Origin: RGIG2041 sp045546315
GTDB taxonomy: Bacteria; Bacillota; Clostridia; UBA1381; UMGS1253
Reading direction: 5' to 3'
Assembly (NCBI GenBank): GCA_045546315.1
Contig: JAZQCN010000118.1
Span: 1 to 7,234 of the forward strand
DNA: 7,234 nt
Below are positions 1-4,439 of this stretch, piece after piece. The notes under the pieces were generated by a model that saw nothing but the letters and a program-made list of their open reading frames with translations, was not told where the DNA came from and did no database searches. A program made the translations under genes and the position numbers. Each line of letters opens with the position of its first letter. The first letter of the stretch is position 1.

Positions 1-322
1 CAGAACAGCAAACTACTCCACACTCGTAAAAGAGGGTACAGCACCGGTAGAAATCAAGTTCTGGAACAATGCACAGGACGATGATAAGAAGCTTGAGGTT
101 GAGGAAAATGTAGCAGAGTCTAAGGAAGCTGTTACCTTCCTTGCCGGTGATATCGTAGCAGACGGCGTGATTGATATTTACGACCTTTCTGCAGCCGTAT
201 CGTATTTTGGTCAGACCTTGAATGTAGCAGGTAAGGATATGCTCGTTAAGTACGACTTAAACCGCGACGGCAGAATTGACGCCCGCGATGTAGCCTATGT
301 GCTCGTTTCCTGGGGCAAATAA
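1..322 (+). CDS. Dockerin-bearing secreted protein, C-terminal fragment (gene A)
   Basis: This is the last 106 codons of a gene that begins before the window; the first full codon is at base 2 and the TAA stop is at 320-322. The fragment opens with RTANYSTLVKEG, the end of an Ig-like or X-module-like domain, and then the linker KFWNNAQDDDKKLEVEENVAESKEAV. It ends in a type I dockerin with two calcium-loop repeats: GDIVADGVIDIYD and YDLNRDGRIDARD. Dockerins bind cohesin modules on a scaffoldin or cell-surface anchor, so the whole protein is expected to be secreted and attached to such a partner. It matches the end of the next complete gene residue for residue except for about a dozen positions, most of them in one seven-codon patch. 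What the missing N-terminal part does cannot be told. The dockerin call is firm; the role is inferred. Confidence 0.9.
   Translation, partial: RTANYSTLVKEGTAPVEIKFWNNAQDDDKKLEVEENVAESKEAVTFLAGDIVADGVIDIYDLSAAVSYFGQTLNVAGKDMLVKYDLNRDGRIDARDVAYVLVSWGK
1..322 (+). repeat. Direct repeat, copy 1 (dockerin-coding tail)
   Basis: The 322 bases align without net gaps to 3829-4150 at a constant offset of 3828. I count about 25 mismatches by eye, 13 of them inside the 21-base patch at 32-52. Outside the patch identity is about 96%. Identity ends at the stop codon; the downstream sequences do not align. Because the window starts here, the true left end of the repeat is unknown. Confidence 0.9.
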
Positions 323-325
323 GAA

Positions 326-364
326 TGAATTGACGGAGCCGGGAAAACGGCAGATTTCAATTCA
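326..364. repeat. Stem-loop directly after gene A stop
   Basis: The arms TGAATTGA (326-333) and TCAATTCA (357-364) are perfect inverted repeats. Inside them lies a second short stem, GCCG (338-341) with CGGC (348-351), closing a GGAAAA loop. It starts three bases after the stop, a position where terminators or mRNA 3'-end stabilisers lie. No T-run follows, so a standard intrinsic terminator is not supported. The position and the adjoining hairpin suggest it belongs to the same palindromic element family found after gene B. Confidence 0.6.
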
Positions 365-365
365 C

Positions 366-402
366 GCAAGCGCAGCTTGCACATCATTCACTATGGCATA
401 AT
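366..402. repeat. Mini-hairpin with linker, relative of the 4156-4319 array
   Basis: GCAAGC (366-371) and GCTTGC (375-380) form a six-pair stem with the three-base loop GCA. The same stem, with loop GTT, is the first hairpin of the array at 4163-4177. The following bases ACATCATTCACT (381-392) match the array's right-hand linker ACATCATTTACT (4308-4319) at 11 of 12 positions. This looks like a short or decayed member of the same intergenic repeat family. A TGGCATAAT string at 394-402 resembles an extended -10 box but has no good -35 partner. Confidence 0.6.
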
Positions 403-449
403 CCGGAGGACAATTGGAACTATCTCTCCCTAGCTCCGGTTGTGCGGAG
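403..449. other. Intergenic segment with competing inverted repeats
   Basis: CCGGAG (403-408) can pair with CTCCGG (434-439). CTCCG (434-438) can instead pair with CGGAG (445-449) around a six-base loop. The two pairings exclude each other. I see no gene, terminator T-run or recognised riboswitch core here. The pairings are short and could be chance, or the worn edge of the module that begins at 453. Confidence 0.3.
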
Positions 450-452
450 GCT

Positions 453-523
453 GCGGGGGCCGCAAGGTCTCCCGCCCCTCTTTCAAAAGGCAGAAAATGC
501 GTTTTCTGCCCTTTGAAAGGGGG
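453..523. repeat. Two-hairpin intergenic module, copy 1
   Basis: The first hairpin (453-475) has a GC-rich stem with a bulge and a GCAA loop. The second (476-523) is long: its 5' arm contains CTTTCAAA and GGCAGAAAA, its 3' arm TTTTCTGCC and TTTGAAAG, around the loop TGCG. About 22 pairs form with one A-C mismatch. The order and outer sequence match the copies at 580-647 and 4330-4396, though this is the most divergent copy. An AT-rich stretch with five Ts follows at 531-536, eight bases from the stem, too far for a convincing intrinsic terminator. A role as a dispersed palindromic element or a leader RNA structure is possible. Confidence 0.65.
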
Positions 524-579
524 AAATCCTATTTTTATTTAAGGGAAGTATGTGCATTTTATGCATTATTTATCAAAAG
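524..579. other. AT-rich intergenic spacer
   Basis: This stretch holds no gene. It contains one tiny hairpin, TGCAT-TTT-ATGCA (553-565), whose three-base loop resembles those of the hairpin array after gene B. TTGAAA (513-518) in the preceding stem plus TATTTA (536-541) at 17 bases is a weak promoter-like pair. Nothing else stands out. Confidence 0.35.
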
Positions 580-647
580 CGGAGCGAAAAGCGTGCTCCG
601 ACCTCTGTCAAAGCACAAAAAAGTTGTTTTGTGTGCTTTGGCAGGGG
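580..647. repeat. Two-hairpin intergenic module, copy 2 (upstream of gene B)
   Basis: The first hairpin pairs CGGAGC (580-585) with GCTCCG (595-600), plus a G-T pair, around the loop AAAAGCG. The second (602-647) pairs CTGTCAAAGCACA with TGTGCTTTGGCAG, allowing one G-T pair. An inner AAAA/TTTT stem closes the loop GTTG after an A-G mismatch. The loop AAAAGCG and the CTGTCAAAGCACA arm are identical in the copy at 4330-4396. The module ends 21 bases before the gene B ribosome site, so it is in the leader or spans the promoter. Confidence 0.75.
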
Positions 648-666
648 AGAGACCTAAATCTATTTC
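638..666 (+). promoter_or_regulatory. Weak candidate promoter for gene B
   Basis: TTGGCA (638-643) lies in the 3' arm of the module's second hairpin, and TATTTC (661-666) follows after 17 bases. The -10 match is poor. I list it because the stronger pair upstream of gene C occupies the same position relative to the module and ribosome site. A start here would leave a leader of only a few bases before the ribosome site, which counts against it. Confidence 0.2.
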
Positions 667-668
667 AG

Positions 669-674
669 AAGGAG
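669..674 (+). promoter_or_regulatory. Ribosome binding site of gene B
   Basis: AAGGAG sits eight bases before ATG 683. It decides the start: an in-frame TTG at 440 would extend the protein by 81 residues, but it runs through the hairpin modules and would bury the signal peptide. The same AAGGAGATGT at the same spacing precedes gene C. Confidence 0.9.
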
Positions 675-682
675 ATGTTCAA

Positions 683-3600
683 ATGACAGCAAAGAAAGTA
701 TTGGCTACGCTTTTAGCCGTAGTCATGATTCTGACATCCTTTGGCATGACAGCGCTTGCAGATGAAGCTGCAACGCCGACAGAAGGCTATTTGCTTACCA
801 TCTACAACGCAGATGGTACTGTCGGACACACAATTGACGGAACAAAGTCTATTTCGGATTTCAACCTCCGCACTTCGATTGCAGATGCGGATGTCTTTGT
901 GAACAATGCATTTTTGTTCGGAATTGAGACTCCGGTAAGCTACGAAATTGAATTTTATGAGGACGCAATCTGTGACCAAGCCGTAACCTTTAACTACAAT
1001 ACCACAATCAAAGGTAACGGGCACAAAATCCTGTGGCTTGGTGAGGGTGAAAGCTATTATACCTGTGCAGAAGGTGTAACGCTTACGGAAAACGATTTAA
1101 CGATTGCGAAGCCGCCGGTTGCAAAAGTAGGCAACACAGAGTATGAAAAAATTGAGGATGCAGTTGCAGCGTGGATAAACAATACAACGCTGACACTGCT
1201 TGCAGATGTAACCTTGACGGATGTAATCAAGCTTAAGTCCACTGAGATGCATACGCTTAATCTCGGTACTTACACAATGACAGCTGCAAAAAATCAAAAT
1301 GCGATTGAGATTACGCCGGAGGGCAGAAGCAGTGCAAGCTACGCACTTGATATTAAGGCAGACGCTACTAATCCGGGCGGCATTACTGCAACGGGAAAGG
1401 CATGCTTCTACACAAAGGGCAAGAGCGGCGTAAAGGACAGACCGATTATTCGTATTTACGGCGGTGTGTTCAATGCGAGCAATGTAATTTATCATTCCGG
1501 TAGTAATGGCACGAATTGCCCGCAGTACCAAATCTTCGGCGGTACATTCAACGGCTCGATTTTCACCAATCGTGTAATGCTGAATATTTTCGGCGGCACA
1601 TTTAATGCAAAGAACAACATTTCTCCGGATTCGTCCGCGTATACGAGAATTGAAGGCGGCAGATTCTATGATGTTGGCAACAATATGATGTCTGCATTAA
1701 ATGCGGATAAGTGGACATACGGTACGGCGAAGGGCAACTTCAATGTAGATGTTTATGTAGATGCTGACGGCTACTATGTAGTAGACAAAAATGTTTCCGA
1801 AAAGCCGGGTGCTTTTGAGGCTTCTATACCGACAGTAAGCGGCACATTAGTTTACAGTAAGGCGTATACAGAAGGCTTGTACTACACAGATGCAGAGGTT
1901 GCGTTTGCAAAGAACAGCAATGTAAAGCTTTACACAGCTCTTGATGCGGAAAAGACCGTTTCCGGTACAATGACCTTAGATTGTACTGCTGAAAATGCGG
2001 CATTTACAGGTAAAATTGATTTAAGCGGTAGTGGCAAATTTGAAATCACATATGCAAATGCAGAACGCTTTGATGAATTTGAGGTTTATCCGGAGACCGG
2101 TTGCGCTTTAGAGGTAGAGCGCGTAGTGAATGATGACGGTTCTGTGACATACACCTATTCCAGCGGTGAACTGAAAGATTTGAGTTTAGCAGAAGCTAAG
2201 GTTGTTGACGGTGAAAAGGAAACCTACTACAAGAGCCCATATTCTGCACTCTACGCAGTCGACGGCACAAAGGGCAAGACTATTGTGCTTTTGAAGGATG
2301 CAATCGGTGCTACACTGATTACAAACGGTCGCGCAGTCGGCGATAAGAGCGGCGTAAGCGAAATCACACTCGACTTAAACGGCTTTACCTACGCACCGAG
2401 TGCGTGCGGCACAGGCAATCAGGCAGAATTTAACCTGACCATCGTTGACTCGAGCGAAGCAAAAACCGGTACGGTTGGTGCAGGCATTGCAAATTTGAAG
2501 CTTGCAAGAAACGGTGAAAACGATTATTCCGGCTTCTATAAGCTGTGTGTAAAGGGCGGCACATACTCCATCAACCCGGATGCCTTTGAAAAGGATGGCG
2601 TGACCTACGATTTTACACCGGAAGGCTACGCAGCAAAGGCAAATGCAGACGGCACATACACGGTGGATTTTCAGGATGCGGTCAAGGTTGAATTTGACCC
2701 GGCAGCACCGAGCGCAGACGCTACGGTATACATTCAGGACGAGGAAGGCAACGTCGTACCGATGACCCTGACCGTTGCATTAGAGGAAGGCGTAAGCTTT
2801 ACGGATGCAAACGAGCAGCTGGTAACAGACGATATTTTCCTGTCTGTGCAGCTAATAGACGATGCTGAAATTCACACAGCAGCGGATGTTTTACTGACAG
2901 ATAATGATAGAATTTATGATATCGAATTTGTAAACGCAGCAGGTGAGGAAGTTGAATTTACGGGCAAAGCAACCGTAAAAATTCCGTATGACGGTGCGGA
3001 TTGGGCAGACTACAAGGTTTACCATGTCGCAGACGACGGCACATTTACGGATATGCAGGCTGTATACAACACAGACGAAAAGGCGTTTGTGTTTGTAGCT
3101 GAGCATTTCTCTATCTACACGCTGGCAAAAACGCTGGAAGAAAACATTACCGAGGCTGTAACTCTGACCTTCAAGCCGACAGCGGATGCGCGCGTTTATG
3201 AGATGTACATTGCATCTACGGACGGCAAGCTGATTTACCGTATGTCCGACGCGCAGTTCAAGCTCGCGCTGGAGGCGAATGCGGGCGAGAGCCTCACCTA
3301 TAAGCTGAAGCCGGCAGCAAATGTTGCAATTACAACCTCTTTAGAGGAGGAAGATGTTTATCTGTACAATTTTGACGGCGTAAATGTTGCAGACAAGATT
3401 GCTACGGAAATTCTTATCGGTACAGTTGAATTTACCGGCTACGGCACATTTAAATTCGGTGCTACAGATTACGATAAGTCCGAGGTGAATGCGGCTGAGC
3501 TGTTCAACAACAAGGTTAAGACCTATACGGTTAATGGCGCAAACGAGTTCGTTGTTCCGGCGATGACAGATGAAATCACTTACACAGTTGCAAAGCGCGA

Positions 3601-4150
3601 TGTGGAAATTACTCTTGATTTTACAAACAACATCACTGCAGGCAATGTGGCAGACTACAACGATATGACAGTTACAATGGTAGCCTCCAACGGCGATACC
3701 TATGTAGGTAAGGTTGGTAGTGGTTCTGATGCAGATGTACAGTACAAGGATGGCGCAGCAACCGTAACCTTCGAGTTTGAAGTTGTAGCAGATTTGCGCT
3801 ACAACATCACCGTTGAGGGTGCAGGCTATAGAACAGCAAACTACTCCACACTCGTAAAATCGGGCGAGGGCACAGTTGCCATCAAGTTCTGGAACAATGC
3901 ACAGGACAATGACAAGGCGCTTGAGGTTGAGGAAGATGTAGCAGAGTCTAAGGAAGCTGTTACCTTCCTTGCAGGTGATATCGTAGGAGACGGCGTGATT
4001 GATATTTACGACCTTTCTGCAGCCGTATCGTATTTCGGTCAGACCTTAAATGTAGCAGGCAAGGATATGCTCGTTAAGTACGACTTAAACCGCGACGGCA
4101 GAATTGATGCCCGCGATGTAGCCTATGTGCTCGTTTCCTGGGGCAAATAA
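683..4150 (+). CDS. Secreted multi-domain dockerin protein with beta-helix-like region (gene B)
   Basis: This complete 1155-residue protein starts at ATG 683, set by AAGGAG and by a clear Sec signal peptide. MTAKK precedes a hydrophobic core ending FGMTALA, with likely cleavage before DEAATP. Residues about 149-176 carry a YxxxxxAV...LTLLADV module that recurs at about 505-570 and in gene C. GGxFN turns at residues 260, 286, 304 and 325 suggest a parallel beta-helix. Residues about 690-815 end in FVAEHFSIYTLA, a style common at the close of beta-sandwich surface domains. Residues about 826-1090 look like Ig-like or X-module-like domains. The dockerin has calcium loops starting at D1099 and D1134; loop 2 is canonical (D1134, N1136, D1138, D1142, D1145), while loop 1 has V1101 where Asn or Asp is usual. 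No catalytic motif was recognised. A secreted, cohesin-bound adhesin or glycan-binding protein is the best inference; a divergent beta-helix lyase is possible. Confidence 0.9.
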   Translation: MTAKKVLATLLAVVMILTSFGMTALADEAATPTEGYLLTIYNADGTVGHTIDGTKSISDFNLRTSIADADVFVNNAFLFGIETPVSYEIEFYEDAICDQAVTFNYNTTIKGNGHKILWLGEGESYYTCAEGVTLTENDLTIAKPPVAKVGNTEYEKIEDAVAAWINNTTLTLLADVTLTDVIKLKSTEMHTLNLGTYTMTAAKNQNAIEITPEGRSSASYALDIKADATNPGGITATGKACFYTKGKSGVKDRPIIRIYGGVFNASNVIYHSGSNGTNCPQYQIFGGTFNGSIFTNRVMLNIFGGTFNAKNNISPDSSAYTRIEGGRFYDVGNNMMSALNADKWTYGTAKGNFNVDVYVDADGYYVVDKNVSEKPGAFEASIPTVSGTLVYSKAYTEGLYYTDAEVAFAKNSNVKLYTALDAEKTVSGTMTLDCTAENAAFTGKIDLSGSGKFEITYANAERFDEFEVYPETGCALEVERVVNDDGSVTYTYSSGELKDLSLAEAKVVDGEKETYYKSPYSALYAVDGTKGKTIVLLKDAIGATLITNGRAVGDKSGVSEITLDLNGFTYAPSACGTGNQAEFNLTIVDSSEAKTGTVGAGIANLKLARNGENDYSGFYKLCVKGGTYSINPDAFEKDGVTYDFTPEGYAAKANADGTYTVDFQDAVKVEFDPAAPSADATVYIQDEEGNVVPMTLTVALEEGVSFTDANEQLVTDDIFLSVQLIDDAEIHTAADVLLTDNDRIYDIEFVNAAGEEVEFTGKATVKIPYDGADWADYKVYHVADDGTFTDMQAVYNTDEKAFVFVAEHFSIYTLAKTLEENITEAVTLTFKPTADARVYEMYIASTDGKLIYRMSDAQFKLALEANAGESLTYKLKPAANVAITTSLEEEDVYLYNFDGVNVADKIATEILIGTVEFTGYGTFKFGATDYDKSEVNAAELFNNKVKTYTVNGANEFVVPAMTDEITYTVAKRDVEITLDFTNNITAGNVADYNDMTVTMVASNGDTYVGKVGSGSDADVQYKDGAATVTFEFEVVADLRYNITVEGAGYRTANYSTLVKSGEGTVAIKFWNNAQDNDKALEVEEDVAESKEAVTFLAGDIVGDGVIDIYDLSAAVSYFGQTLNVAGKDMLVKYDLNRDGRIDARDVAYVLVSWGK
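3829..4150 (+). repeat. Direct repeat, copy 2 (dockerin-coding tail)
   Basis: This is the partner of 1-322, coding residues 1050-1155 of gene B. Most remaining differences outside one patch are synonymous third-base changes. The patch (3860-3880) reads SGEGTVA against EGTAPVE in gene A. It can be read either as seven replaced codons or as a six-base insertion offset by a six-base deletion, since GAG-GGY-ACA is present in both. The length is kept either way. Confidence 0.9.
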
Positions 4151-4155
4151 AAACA

Positions 4156-4319
4156 ATGAAGTGCAAGCGTTGCTTGCATGAAGTGGCTTTGCCATGAAAA
4201 GATGCTGCGCATCATGAAGTGAATTCTGACGAATTCATTTATGAAGAGAATCGCTGTGCGATTTTCAACAATAATGTTTGCAAAGCAAACACTTCATGCT
4301 GTAAGGCACATCATTTACT
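4156..4319. repeat. Array of seven mini-hairpins with ATGAAGT-type linkers
   Basis: Seven short hairpins follow one another. In stem-loop-stem form they are GCAAGC-GTT-GCTTGC (4163-4177), TGGC-TTT-GCCA (4184-4194), GATGC-TGC-GCATC (4201-4213), GAATTC-TGAC-GAATTC (4221-4236), AATCGC-TGT-GCGATT (4249-4263), GTTTGC-AAA-GCAAAC (4276-4290) and TGCT-GTAA-GGCA (4297-4308, one G-T pair). Every stem differs, yet the first six are perfect. Linkers ATGAAGT recur at 4156, 4178 and 4214, with variants at 4194 and 4241. The reverse form ACTTCAT is at 4291, so ATGAAGTG (4156-4163) and CACTTCAT (4290-4297) could close the array into a many-armed structure. It begins six bases after the gene B stop. I do not recognise a named repeat family. 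It could shape mRNA ends, act as a DNA structure, or be a miniature mobile element. Confidence 0.8.
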
Positions 4320-4329
4320 TGACTTACAC

Positions 4330-4396
4330 GGCGGAGCGAAAAGCGCGCTCCGCCCTCTGTCAAAGCACAGAACGGATTTTCTGTGCTTTGACAGGG
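4330..4396. repeat. Two-hairpin intergenic module, copy 3 (upstream of gene C)
   Basis: The first hairpin pairs GGCGGAGCG (4330-4338) with CGCTCCGCC (4346-4354), nine perfect pairs around the loop AAAAGCG. The second pairs CTGTCAAAGCACAGAA (4357-4372) with TTCTGTGCTTTGACAG (4379-4394), sixteen perfect pairs extended by a T-G and a C-G pair. This is the most perfect of the three copies. It ends 29 bases before the gene C ribosome site, the same arrangement as upstream of gene B. The second hairpin's 3' arm contains TTGACA. Confidence 0.8.
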
Positions 4397-4417
4397 AGCA
4401 ATTCCTGAAAATACAAT
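4388..4417 (+). promoter_or_regulatory. Candidate sigma-A promoter for gene C
   Basis: TTGACA (4388-4393) is a perfect -35 hexamer, and TACAAT (4412-4417) matches the -10 consensus at five of six bases after an 18-base spacer. Transcription would start near 4424, leaving a leader of about 16 bases holding just the ribosome site. The -35 box lies in the 3' arm of a strong hairpin, so the match may be a by-product of the stem sequence. The alternative is an upstream promoter with the module in the leader RNA. Confidence 0.45.
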
Positions 4418-4425
4418 ATTTTTAC

Positions 4426-4431
4426 AAGGAG
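4426..4431 (+). promoter_or_regulatory. Ribosome binding site of gene C
   Basis: AAGGAG stands eight bases before ATG 4440. The stretch from this site through codon 6 or so matches gene B (669-701) with two differences, which supports both start calls. Confidence 0.9.
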
Positions 4432-4439
4432 ATGTAGAA

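Noticed and set aside
377..402. Promoter with TTGCAC and CATAAT (extended -10 TGG)
   Set aside because: The spacer is only 14 bases and both hexamers lie within the repeat-family sequence; a start this far upstream of gene B cannot be supported from sequence alone.
476..540. Intrinsic terminator for gene A
   Set aside because: The hairpin is strong, but the T-rich stretch starts about eight bases after the stem and is interrupted. It lies about 150 bases past the stop and matches a repeat family found upstream of genes.
440..682. Upstream extension of gene B to a TTG start at 440
   Set aside because: The extension is in frame, but it reads through two hairpin modules, gives an unlikely Cys/Gly/Arg-rich peptide, and would place the signal peptide at residue 82. 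ATG 683 has a good ribosome site and is matched by gene C.
683..4150. Assignment of gene B as a pectate lyase or glycoside hydrolase
   Set aside because: Beta-helix-like turns are visible, but no catalytic or calcium-binding lyase motif could be identified, so only the fold-like character is reported.
4156..4319. CRISPR array
   Set aside because: The repeated unit is only about seven bases, the intervening segments are palindromes rather than unrelated spacers, and no cas gene is visible.
4219..4437. 72-codon + strand reading frame between genes B and C
   Set aside because: It is a translation of the hairpin array and the two-hairpin module, has no ribosome site before its ATG, and resembles no protein.
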